From NCBI GenBank assembly GCA_021160785.1, contig JAGHBX010000122.1:1-11909 (forward strand): DNA of 11,909 nt, in the 5' to 3' direction. A model generated the notes under the pieces. The model was given only the letters and a program-made list of their open reading frames with translations. It was not told the DNA's origin and did no database searches. The stretch's first letter is position 1, and each line of letters starts with the position of its first letter. This stretch comes from Planctomycetota bacterium (GTDB lineage Bacteria; Planctomycetota; Phycisphaerae; Sedimentisphaerales; Anaerohalosphaeraceae). Shown here one piece after another: positions 1-7,223 of this stretch. The position numbers and the translations under genes are program-made.

Positions 1-511
1 ATCTCAGGGTGCTTTCAAGCCAGCGTGGCACCGATATTGGTTTGAGCAGGACTACATCCTGCAGGGCGCCTAACGGACAGACGGCGGCGCAAAAGACCCT
101 GCCGACAAAAAGTGCAAAGATCAGCGGAAGCAGGAAGAAGGCGATCGCAGTCGGCGGGATCGCGTAGCTGCTGTCAAAGATCGTCAGCACCACGTTCTGG
201 ATTGCGCCGATGGAGCAGATGCAGCCTTTGCGGTAGAAGCCGAAATAGAGCGCCGAAAAGATCATCAGCACAAAGAGCCCTCGGCGCGATCGTTTTGTGT
301 AAGTAAGCCACGTCGCCAGGGCAAGGGCCGCCAACAGCACGACTACATCGGCGTACTCGCGAAAATCGCTTCGCGGCGGCGGTGTGGTTGTTTCGGGAAA
401 CTCGTAGCCCGTTTCAAAATCAGGCGGTGGAAATCGCTCGACAGCAAAGGCGTTTGCGCACAGACCCAGCAGGCATATTATCAATATTGCGATATGACCG
501 AAACGTATCAT
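1..511 (-). CDS. NapH/NosR-like membrane 4Fe-4S protein (C-terminus beyond window)
   Basis: The first 170 residues of a membrane iron-sulfur protein; the gene runs off the left edge. Residues 1-23 look like a signal peptide or first membrane helix ending in AFA. Further hydrophobic helices lie near 54-71, 78-92 and 119-140. Two cysteine motifs follow helices: CICSIGAIQ (C97, C99) and CAAVCPLGALQ (C141, C145). The second matches the CxxxCP motif of NapH/NosR-type proteins, which bind 4Fe-4S clusters on the cytoplasmic side and take electrons from quinol. The start ATG overlaps the stop of the upstream ferredoxin gene as ATGA, so the two are probably translationally coupled. The adjacent Tat-exported ferredoxin is its likely electron acceptor, as NapG is for NapH. 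The family is clear; the final electron acceptor cannot be told from this window. Confidence 0.85.
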   Translation of the reverse strand, partial: MIRFGHIAILIICLLGLCANAFAVERFPPPDFETGYEFPETTTPPPRSDFREYADVVVLLAALALATWLTYTKRSRRGLFVLMIFSALYFGFYRKGCICSIGAIQNVVLTIFDSSYAIPPTAIAFFLLPLIFALFVGRVFCAAVCPLGALQDVVLLKPISVPRWLESTLR

Positions 512-1077
512 TCCTTGGTGTTCACCTCCCTCAGCAGATACGGCTTGTCGGCGGGCACGCGTTTGAACGCTCCGGAGGGGCAGGCGGCGGCGATTGAACA
601 CTCGTTGCAATTGAGGCAGCGGTCGTGGCGTACCTGCAGAAAAAGCGACCCGTTGCCGAAAACGGCGCAGGCCTTGACGCATTTGGCGCAGCCGATGCAC
701 AGTTCTTCGTCGATGTTGTATTCGTAATACGGGTCTTCGATGAAGTTGCGCTGGATCGCACCCGTCGGGCAAAGTTCGTTTTCGGCGCCGGTGTTTATCT
801 CCCTGGGTTCGGGCACGAGGTAGCCGAAGCACAAATCGCAATAGCCGCAAATGGCATAAAGCTGCACGCACTTGACGGCCGACTTTTCCAGCACGCAGTA
901 CGTCGCACAGTTGCCGCAGGATGTGCAGACATCCGGGTCGATCTGCCAGACCATCTCCTTGCGGCTTTTTTTGCCGTAGATTGCTCCTCCTGTTGCGGCG
1001 AGCCCTGCAAGGCATCCGGCCCAGAGACCTTCCCGCAAAAACTTTCGCCTGTTGACGTTGTTATTCTTGCGGGTCAT
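508..1077 (-). CDS. Tat-exported NapG-like ferredoxin with four 4Fe-4S clusters
   Basis: A 189-residue electron carrier. A twin-arginine signal sits at residues 9-34 (NRRKFLR followed by a Gly/Ala-rich hydrophobic stretch), so the folded protein should be exported or anchored facing outward. Mature cysteines fall in four groups: 51-54-57-61, then 77-80-83 with C103-P, then 127-130-133-137, then 154-157-160 with C166-P, plus an extra C70. This suits four 4Fe-4S clusters, as in NapG/DmsB-type ferredoxins. The open frame extends upstream to 1251, but I chose the ATG at 1077: it has a strong Shine-Dalgarno (GAGGAAG) just upstream, puts the Tat motif at the N-terminus, and the longer version would overlap the preceding gene almost entirely. 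The short overlap with that gene (17 bases) and the ATGA overlap with the NapH-like gene indicate one transcript. Confidence 0.9.
   Translation of the reverse strand: MTRKNNNVNRRKFLREGLWAGCLAGLAATGGAIYGKKSRKEMVWQIDPDVCTSCGNCATYCVLEKSAVKCVQLYAICGYCDLCFGYLVPEPREINTGAENELCPTGAIQRNFIEDPYYEYNIDEELCIGCAKCVKACAVFGNGSLFLQVRHDRCLNCNECSIAAACPSGAFKRVPADKPYLLREVNTKE
522..529 (-). promoter_or_regulatory. Extended Shine-Dalgarno for the NapH-like gene
   Basis: GGAGGTGA on the minus strand lies about ten bases before the ATG at 511, inside the 3' end of the ferredoxin gene. A second purine run (AAGGA) touches the ATG and is too close to act alone. Spacing is slightly long, which fits re-initiation after the ATGA overlap. 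Confidence 0.5.
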
Positions 1078-1312
1078 TGTTCTTCCTCGATTGAGCCTGT
1101 CTGGATGAAAGCGCCAGCGGCAGTCCGCACCGTGCAAAGATGGGACAATCGCGGCAGATGTTTCGATTAATGCACTTGCCGTCGTAGAGCAGGCGTTTGC
1201 GTTTGGCAACGGCGGCGGCGCCTCCAACGGCGAGCAGACCGGCACCAGCATACCGCAGGGCTGCGGTAAACATGTGTCTTCTGTTATGGATTTTTTGAGG
1301 ATTTTTCTGCAT
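1061..1312 (-). CDS. Small membrane-associated protein with CX5CX2CX5C motif
   Basis: An 83-residue protein of no family I can name. It has a basic N-terminus with a twin arginine (RRHMF, residues 11-15), a hydrophobic Ala/Gly segment at about 17-36, a basic cluster (KRKR, 37-40), and a compact cysteine cluster C47, C53, C56, C62 (CX5CX2CX5C) before a charged tail. Four cysteines in 16 residues could hold a metal or Fe-S cluster. The start is the ATG that shares one base with the stop of the NHL gene (TGATG), with AAGGA correctly spaced upstream; a GTG one codon earlier is also possible. It overlaps the ferredoxin start by 17 bases. Its position between the NHL propeller and the ferredoxin suggests an accessory or electron-transfer role in that module. 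This is inference; the coding call rests on the coupling, the RBS and the motif. Confidence 0.7.
   Translation of the reverse strand: MQKNPQKIHNRRHMFTAALRYAGAGLLAVGGAAAVAKRKRLLYDGKCINRNICRDCPIFARCGLPLALSSRQAQSRKNNDPQE
1082..1088 (-). promoter_or_regulatory. Shine-Dalgarno site fixing the ferredoxin start
   Basis: GAGGAAG on the minus strand lies four bases before the ATG at 1077. It supports that start over the longer open frame reaching 1251. It lies inside the coding end of the preceding small gene, so the two frames overlap. Confidence 0.65.
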
Positions 1313-2352
1313 CACATTTCCTTGGGATCGAATATCCTGACCATATTTTTATGTGTGTCGAGTACGTAAACCGTACCTTTTGAGTCCGCGGCTACGTCGA
1401 ATCCGCCGAACCGACACTGTTTGGGAGACTGACATATATCCAAGGCCAGATCGGGAGTTAGTTGCCGGGGGCCGGCGACCACTCCCTTGAATCTGCCGTC
1501 GTGGTCGTAGATTTTGACTCGATTCAGGCCTTTTTCACAGGTAACAAAGTCATCATTGGGCAGGAGAGCTATATTGGCGGGGTTGCAACATCCACAGAAA
1601 CCTTCTACGCCCACGGAAGGTTTGCCCCAACTGAATTCGAAATCGCCGTCAAAGGTATATGTTTCAACTCGCAGGCGTCCGGGATTAACCACCCTGAGCA
1701 TGCCGTCTCTGGGAACAGCCACATCAAAATAAGCACTTGGAACCACAAAGCCCGGAACATTTCTTTCGGTGTCCTTCTCTCCGATTCGATTGAGTTGGGC
1801 GCCTGTCTTGTCATAACGAATAACAATCTGATTGCTTGCATCGGCGACGAAGACGTCGCCTTCCTTTGACAAGGCTATGCTCGTCAGGACCGCCGAATCG
1901 CCGGGGCTTTTCCAGGGGGATGTGCGCTTTGTATCGCTGTTGTAAACTTCGACATGATCGCCCAGGCCCATATAGATGAGACCATCGGCAGCAACGGCAA
2001 GGCAGCGGGGCTCGCCCGCAGCGGCTATCGTCTCGGACAGGCCGCCGGTATTGTCAAACACCTTTATCGCCTTGTCGCCGGCAACATATATCCTGCCCGC
2101 CGAATCGACGGCAATTGCTCTTGCCTTTTCAAAGCCGGTGGCGATCGGCTCGGCAGATTCGTCGTACATGATAAGGTCCGGGTCGAAAGCGGCGAGCTTT
2201 TCGATGTCGTAGGCGAAATCGGTGCTTAGGCCGCTGCCCCTTGTTCCGGTTGGGCGCATCGTTGCAAGGCAGTAGACCGCCACACCCACCGCGGCGGCGA
2301 TAACAACGCCTATCAGGATATCGGTTCTTGTCGCACCTGCACTTCTTTTCAT
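1312..2352 (-). CDS. Membrane-anchored NHL-repeat beta-propeller with Cys motifs
   Basis: A 346-residue protein with one N-terminal membrane helix (about 11-31) and an extracytoplasmic propeller. NHL-type blades recur with patterns such as ARAIAVDSAGRIYVAG, TSIALSKEGDVFVAD and GGFDVAADSKGTVYVLD. Unusual for a plain NHL propeller is a cysteine set in the last two blades: FCGCCNP (C253, C255, C256), C272, and C307/C313. NHL propellers usually bind ligands or proteins and some are enzymes; no catalytic set is recognisable. An RBS (GGGAG) precedes the ATG at a good distance. The gene heads the redox half of the cluster and is coupled through TGATG to the small cysteine protein. The cysteines and the context suggest metal or redox binding, but this is inference. 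Confidence 0.88.
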   Translation of the reverse strand: MKRSAGATRTDILIGVVIAAAVGVAVYCLATMRPTGTRGSGLSTDFAYDIEKLAAFDPDLIMYDESAEPIATGFEKARAIAVDSAGRIYVAGDKAIKVFDNTGGLSETIAAAGEPRCLAVAADGLIYMGLGDHVEVYNSDTKRTSPWKSPGDSAVLTSIALSKEGDVFVADASNQIVIRYDKTGAQLNRIGEKDTERNVPGFVVPSAYFDVAVPRDGMLRVVNPGRLRVETYTFDGDFEFSWGKPSVGVEGFCGCCNPANIALLPNDDFVTCEKGLNRVKIYDHDGRFKGVVAGPRQLTPDLALDICQSPKQCRFGGFDVAADSKGTVYVLDTHKNMVRIFDPKEM

Positions 2353-2391
2353 GGCTATACTCCCGACTTATACTATCGGATTAGTGAGCGC

Positions 2392-2414
2392 GGTGGGCTA
2401 AGAGCCCACCCTAC
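2392..2414 (-). repeat. REP-like GTAG-headed palindrome
   Basis: On the minus strand the head GTAG and one G are followed by a perfect 8-base stem, GGTGGGCT with AGCCCACC, around a 3-base loop. A GTAG head on a GC-rich palindrome is the form of REP sequences mobilised by Y1 (RAYT) transposases. It lies in the only sizeable gap inside the minus-strand cluster. There is no T-run after the stem, so it is not a standard terminator, though it could stabilise or attenuate the transcript. Confidence 0.5.
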
Positions 2415-2438
2415 AACTACAACTTTGCTCAGAGCTTA

Positions 2439-2467
2439 ATTGTACCTTAATTTCCGCGGCGATGCAA
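2439..2467 (-). promoter_or_regulatory. Candidate sigma70-like promoter for the NHL/ferredoxin half of the cluster
   Basis: On the minus strand TTGCAT (2467-2462) and TACAAT (2444-2439) are separated by 17 bases. The -10 matches consensus at five of six positions; the -35 matches only at TTG. It lies just after the PQQ gene's stop and about 85 bases before the NHL start. It could give the redox genes separate expression from the ABC half. Confidence 0.35.
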
Positions 2468-2477
2468 TAATCGGATA

Positions 2478-3884
2478 TCAGCGAGCACTTATATCGAGAC
2501 AGACCATACGTTTCAAATCCCTTAAAATCAGCCTCCCCGATACAATCGCCATCGGCCCCCATGATTCGGGTCCTTCGAGGACCTTGGCTCGGTCGAGTTC
2601 GGTGTATCCGTTCGGCGACGCTGCGACGATTCGCAACAGGCCGTCGTTATCCATGGCGTAAATCATGTCGTCGGCGATAGCATAAGGACCATGGCCGAAC
2701 TTGTTGGTGCTGGTGCTGCTCCACAGCATATTGCCCTGAAGGTCAAGACACGCCAACTGCACCTTCCTGTCCATGCCGACGCCATATATATGACCGTTGT
2801 AGAATATGGGCGTTTGCTGCATCGAGCCGAACACCTTGGTGTCGTGAAGAAACTCTGATTTCACAGCAATTCTTCCATCCTCGGCAGTGAGCTTCAGCAT
2901 CGTAGAGCCTAAGTCGTACTGCCCGTAACCCGCCATCAGGAATATCCTGTCGGGACCGATGACGACCGGGCAGGGAGCGCTTATCTGCATATGCCAGTCG
3001 GTGTACTTCCACAATACGGCGCCATCGACGGCGGAAACACCGACAACACCGCCGTCTGCGGAGTAGATGTAGAATCGCTTGCCGTCAAACTCCATGGGTA
3101 CTATCGAGGAATGTGTCATCGCCCACTTGTCGGGGTTTGGCGTCTTCCAGACAATTTCTTCGGTCTCGCAATCGATTGCCATCATGAGTACTTCGTCACC
3201 GGCAGGGGCGATTATCGCCTTGCCGTCGTCAATCAGAGGGCACTGGGAGGTGTACCACTGCGGCACTTTTGTGCCGAATTCGCGGACGAGGTTGTACATC
3301 CAGCGAAACTCGCCGGTTGTAGAATCCAGACAGGTGACGTGGCATTTGGGTCCGACGGTGACAATATACTTTTCGGTGACCGCGGGCATTGTTCGGCTCT
3401 TGCCGTGCCACTCCTTGATCTTGACTGGATAGGAGTACCGCCAGATGTCCTTGCCGTCATCCAGCGACAGGCATCGAACGACATCTGCTTTGTTGGCGTT
3501 GTCATAGTCGAGCAGATAGACCCGTCCGGCAAAGACCGCGGCGCCGGCAAAACCTGCACCCACCTCTATAGACCAGATCACGGGCGGGCCTTCCTGGGGC
3601 CAGGAGCGTGCGAGGGCGACATCGCTTTTGCTAATGCAATCGAAATCGGCACCTCTGAAACGCGGCCATGTTTCGGTAATGGTCGAAGGCTTGCCGTCGA
3701 ATGTCGTAAGCTGCCCGGCAATTTTGACCGGGCCGGTATCTTCGGCGGTTGTTGCGGGCCTTTTGTCGCCGCCGGGGAGCCTGGGGTCGAACTTGACATC
3801 GGTCCACAGCCAGTCAAACAGCAGGACGACGGCGAGAACTCCTACCGCCGCCGGTATCAGTTTTTCAGGTGCAGGTATCTTCAT
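2478..3884 (-). CDS. Membrane-anchored PQQ-like beta-propeller protein
   Basis: A 468-residue protein with an N-terminal membrane helix (about 9-27), a short linker, and a PQQ-like (WD40/BamB-type) propeller. WPRFRG at 73-78 is the conserved opening of this planctomycete-rich family. Propeller blades show repeats of the form 'CLSLDDGKDIWRY', 'CLDSTTGEFRWMY', 'SAVDGAVLWKY' and 'CLDLQGNMLWSS', that is, a residue pair, DG or TG, then Trp. No PQQ dehydrogenase active site is visible, so the name refers to fold only; a scaffold or binding role is more likely. It starts 24 bases after the permease stop, with only a weak GAG-type RBS, which suggests co-transcription with the ABC genes. It may be the extracytoplasmic partner of the permease, by analogy with BamB-like propellers; that is inference. 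Confidence 0.88.
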   Translation of the reverse strand: MKIPAPEKLIPAAVGVLAVVLLFDWLWTDVKFDPRLPGGDKRPATTAEDTGPVKIAGQLTTFDGKPSTITETWPRFRGADFDCISKSDVALARSWPQEGPPVIWSIEVGAGFAGAAVFAGRVYLLDYDNANKADVVRCLSLDDGKDIWRYSYPVKIKEWHGKSRTMPAVTEKYIVTVGPKCHVTCLDSTTGEFRWMYNLVREFGTKVPQWYTSQCPLIDDGKAIIAPAGDEVLMMAIDCETEEIVWKTPNPDKWAMTHSSIVPMEFDGKRFYIYSADGGVVGVSAVDGAVLWKYTDWHMQISAPCPVVIGPDRIFLMAGYGQYDLGSTMLKLTAEDGRIAVKSEFLHDTKVFGSMQQTPIFYNGHIYGVGMDRKVQLACLDLQGNMLWSSTSTNKFGHGPYAIADDMIYAMDNDGLLRIVAASPNGYTELDRAKVLEGPESWGPMAIVSGRLILRDLKRMVCLDISAR

Positions 3885-3908
3885 TGGCTCGATCGGACAG
3901 AGTGAACG

Positions 3909-6900
3909 TCATTCATTTCGGATGGCGTCCAGCAGGTTGCCTTTCATTGTCATTGTGCTTGCCAGGCATATCCAGACGACGGCATTGATCGCAATGCCGG
4001 CGATTATAACGGATAACATGGTATATGGCAAGTCGGCGCCGGGCGAGGTGATGGCAGGTGTAATCGAAACCAATGCCGAGACTACGCCCACAGCCAGACC
4101 CGCGACGACGAGCAGCAGGTGTTCATACAGAACCATCCTCTTTAGCGTGCTCGTAGTGAAACCTACGGCACGGAGCATGCCGAGTTCGCCCCTCCTCTCG
4201 AAAACGTTCAGGAGCACCACCAGTGCAAGACCGACGCTGCCGAGAACAAGACCTAAACCACCTAACACCTGGAACATGGAAAGGTAGGTGTTCTGGACGG
4301 CATTGAGATCGTTTATCCGCTCGGCTGTGGGCGTCAGTTCCATGCCAAAGTCGCTCAGTCCACGCCCAATCGCCGTCTCGACGGCGGCGGTGCTGTCTTT
4401 GTCGGCGTCGATGAGGAAGGTCGCAAAACCCGCCTGGGAAGGGAACCGTTCGATGAATTTGTCGGCGGCTATGACGAGTGATCCCTGCAGGACTGAATTC
4501 TGCAGCCCTCCCACCAGGCGCAGTTTGAATGTGCGCCCCCGCTCGTCGGTATATTCGATATCCTTGCCGACGCTCGTTCCCAGGAGCCACTTGATCATTT
4601 CGTCGTCACCGACCGCCGGCACGATATCAACGCCAAAGTCTTTGTTTAACAGTTGCCAGCCGTCGGCGAGATCTGTGCTGTCGAAGGTTTCGATGAATTT
4701 GAATCGCGACTGCAACTGTTGCGGCTCGACACCGAGCAGTCGCGGCCGTTGCGCCCGGTTGAGGTTGAGGCAATTAGCGTTATCCCCCTGGCGCAGGCGG
4801 AGTTGAACCACGTGCAGATCCTTAAGAACATTCTCGTCCAGCCCCAACGCCTTTCGTCCATCGGGGCTGCTTAAATCGTGCAGGACCGGCACCGCCGATT
4901 CACCGAGAAATGCGAAACCGCCTGTTCCGGAATCACTCTTGTGGGGGTCGGTTATGGGACGTTGGCGAAAAGCGCCTATCGAGATGACAAGAAAACAGCC
5001 ACAGGCGAGCAGCGCAACCACCGCCATGCTTCGCCCGCTTCGCCGCGTGGTGTTTCGCAGGGCCAACTGTCCGACGGACCTCAGTCCTCGACCGCCGCGT
5101 CCGACAAGAAATCTCAGCATGGCGTAGACGATTGCAAGCCCGGCGGTCAGGAGCAATGCCCCCGAGCCGAAGAATGCACCGCTTGCCGACTGGGCCGGCC
5201 CTTTGCTGAAAACGTACAGTATAATCACCGCGGCCAATATGCATACACCGGCAAGACACAACGCCCATTTGCCCCTGGACGCCGACGCCCGCGCGCCAAA
5301 CTGCTCTTGCAGATTTCCCGCCAGGGCCTGGCTCGCCGGGCGGCGCAACTGCCTGCCTAACGTCAGCAGGATTGCAAGCACCGAAACGATGACGCCGGCG
5401 CAAATGCCCGTCAGCAGCGCTATGGGAGAGGCATAAAAGCCAATGACCGAGCCGCCGACAACAGACTTCCAGACAGTCGAGAGCCCCCACAGCATGGCCG
5501 CCGTATACAACAGCGCACAGATCGCACCGGCCGCTGCGCCGCCGGCGGCGATTGTTATTCCTTCGAGCAGATAGAACCGGCGTATCAGTTTGCGGGTAAA
5601 GCCCACCGCCACCAGCAGGCCCGACTGGCCGCTGCGTCTTTCGACGCCGAAGACGAATACCAGCCCGAGCAGAATCACCGCCGAGGCGATGAGGAACATG
5701 CTCAGCCCGAGAAAAAGCGAGCCAATGTCGGTCGCCTTTGCGGTTGCTCGTTTGGCCATCTGTCGAACGGGCTGGAAGAACAACCCCACCGAAGCGGGAT
5801 CGGCAGCCTGCAGGATATTGGATGAAATCTCTTCCGTCGTCCGACCGGCTGCGGCAAAACGCACCGCTGTCAGCTTGCCGAACCGGTTGCCCCACATCCG
5901 CTGACCGGCCGCCAGCGTCACAAACGCTTTCGGCACGCCGCGATAGAAATCCCAGTACTCTTCATCCTTATCGCGTATCCTGTCCAGGTCTATTTTGATG
6001 CCCGGCTTCCAGTCGCGGCAATCGTCGGCGTCGGCAAGACCGGGAAAGTCCGGCATCAACTGCGCATCGGCGGCGATGCCGGCCATGGGCACAATAGCTC
6101 GCACGACAAAGGTATCGGTCTGCTCGGTCAGCCGCCGCATGGGTCCGGCGACATAATAACTCAGCGTAAGCGCGTCGCCGATTTTTGCATTGAGATCTTT
6201 GGCGAGCCACTCGTTGATCACAATCTCATCGTCGGCAAAACCCGCCGGTATGACGCCGCCTTTTCGTCCCGGGCTCATTGCCGTTACAAATGAGTAGGGC
6301 GTCGAGTTCGGGTCGATCCGCAATTCATTGACGAAGTAAGTAAGCAGCCCCATCTCGTCTGAACCCGCGGCGGTTATCGGCGCGGTCAGCGATTCGTCAA
6401 TGAAGACCCTTCTGCTGCGGACCTCGATGAAACCCTGCTCGCCTAACAGTCTTACTTCCAGGGCAAAATCGTCTAATTGAGCCTTGGCGGCGATAGCTTT
6501 GTCTGCCCGTTCAACCGAAATCTTCTCCGTCTTCGATTGGCCGAGCAGCAGAAGATTGGCGTGCCCGGTATGCTCAGTTTTGTCCGCCAGCCAGTCGAGG
6601 GGAACGAAGGCGTTGTAAGGTGATATCTGGTCTGCGCGGAGACTGAATCGACCGAACTGCGATTCGGACGCCACAATCCTGACCGTCAGTCGAAAACCTA
6701 TCGAAAGGTCTGAGTCCGGCGTCAGCGGCACGTCGCGAGGCATCAGGCCGGGCTTGGCTACCCGCAGCATGACCTCGTCACCGGCTTTAACGTCGAGCCT
6801 TGCGGCGAGCGCCTCATTCAATACAACCGACTCGTTGAAATTGGCGCCGAACGGATCGTCGCCGGGTCCTAATTCATAGAATCGCTTGTCAACGCCGAAT

Positions 6901-7223
6901 ACCTGCACCCGACCGGTCCGCTTTGTATCGCCGCTGTCGGTTATCAGCCCGCTGAGGTGCATCACGGCGGCAGCAGGCGCGTCGAGTTCATCTGCCAGGT
7001 CTTCGGCAAGTGCCGCGCGGAAGAAGCGATTGTCGCCGACCAGCGCCAGTTGCGTCCGGCCCAGGCGAGCCTTGACGATTCGGTTGAGACTGTGGCGAAC
7101 GGAACCTCCCACCAGGAGCGCACCGGTCAGTATCATCGTGGCGACCATCGCGGCTAAAAAGACGCCGAGATTGGTGCGCCAAAAAAACATGAGGCTTTTT
7201 TTTGCAAGCTGCCACAGGGTCAT
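3909..7223 (-). CDS. Large double-FtsX ABC transporter permease (1104 aa)
   Basis: An inner-membrane permease of the MacB/LolCE superfamily. About ten membrane helices are visible: 19-40, 501-525, 553-578, 600-622, 652-672, 683-704, 731-751, 980-1006, 1034-1056 and 1068-1088. There are two FtsX cores, each with the hallmark loop ERRxxxxGxLxAVGF (residues 528-542 and 1009-1022). Two large extracytoplasmic parts lie at about 41-500 and 752-979. At 1104 residues it is far longer than LolC/E (about 400) or MacB (about 650), so one chain probably supplies both transmembrane halves. Such double-FtsX permeases are known from several phyla, but their substrates are mostly unknown. Its ATG overlaps the ATPase stop as ATGA, so the two form one transporter. 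Exported lipoprotein, envelope lipid or mechanical signalling are all possible roles. Confidence 0.92.
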   Translation of the reverse strand: MTLWQLAKKSLMFFWRTNLGVFLAAMVATMILTGALLVGGSVRHSLNRIVKARLGRTQLALVGDNRFFRAALAEDLADELDAPAAAVMHLSGLITDSGDTKRTGRVQVFGVDKRFYELGPGDDPFGANFNESVVLNEALAARLDVKAGDEVMLRVAKPGLMPRDVPLTPDSDLSIGFRLTVRIVASESQFGRFSLRADQISPYNAFVPLDWLADKTEHTGHANLLLLGQSKTEKISVERADKAIAAKAQLDDFALEVRLLGEQGFIEVRSRRVFIDESLTAPITAAGSDEMGLLTYFVNELRIDPNSTPYSFVTAMSPGRKGGVIPAGFADDEIVINEWLAKDLNAKIGDALTLSYYVAGPMRRLTEQTDTFVVRAIVPMAGIAADAQLMPDFPGLADADDCRDWKPGIKIDLDRIRDKDEEYWDFYRGVPKAFVTLAAGQRMWGNRFGKLTAVRFAAAGRTTEEISSNILQAADPASVGLFFQPVRQMAKRATAKATDIGSLFLGLSMFLIASAVILLGLVFVFGVERRSGQSGLLVAVGFTRKLIRRFYLLEGITIAAGGAAAGAICALLYTAAMLWGLSTVWKSVVGGSVIGFYASPIALLTGICAGVIVSVLAILLTLGRQLRRPASQALAGNLQEQFGARASASRGKWALCLAGVCILAAVIILYVFSKGPAQSASGAFFGSGALLLTAGLAIVYAMLRFLVGRGGRGLRSVGQLALRNTTRRSGRSMAVVALLACGCFLVISIGAFRQRPITDPHKSDSGTGGFAFLGESAVPVLHDLSSPDGRKALGLDENVLKDLHVVQLRLRQGDNANCLNLNRAQRPRLLGVEPQQLQSRFKFIETFDSTDLADGWQLLNKDFGVDIVPAVGDDEMIKWLLGTSVGKDIEYTDERGRTFKLRLVGGLQNSVLQGSLVIAADKFIERFPSQAGFATFLIDADKDSTAAVETAIGRGLSDFGMELTPTAERINDLNAVQNTYLSMFQVLGGLGLVLGSVGLALVVLLNVFERRGELGMLRAVGFTTSTLKRMVLYEHLLLVVAGLAVGVVSALVSITPAITSPGADLPYTMLSVIIAGIAINAVVWICLASTMTMKGNLLDAIRNE

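Noticed and set aside
625..1170. 181-codon plus-strand open frame
   Set aside because: It is a shadow of the cysteine-rich ferredoxin gene on the other strand.
1078..1251. Upstream extension of the ferredoxin reading frame to 1251
   Set aside because: It overlaps the small cysteine gene, adds a low-complexity segment before the Tat signal, and the ATG at 1077 has a much better ribosome site.
2991..3905. Long 304-codon plus-strand open frame
   Set aside because: It is antisense to the PQQ-like propeller, shows no domain pattern, and the minus-strand protein has clear blade repeats.
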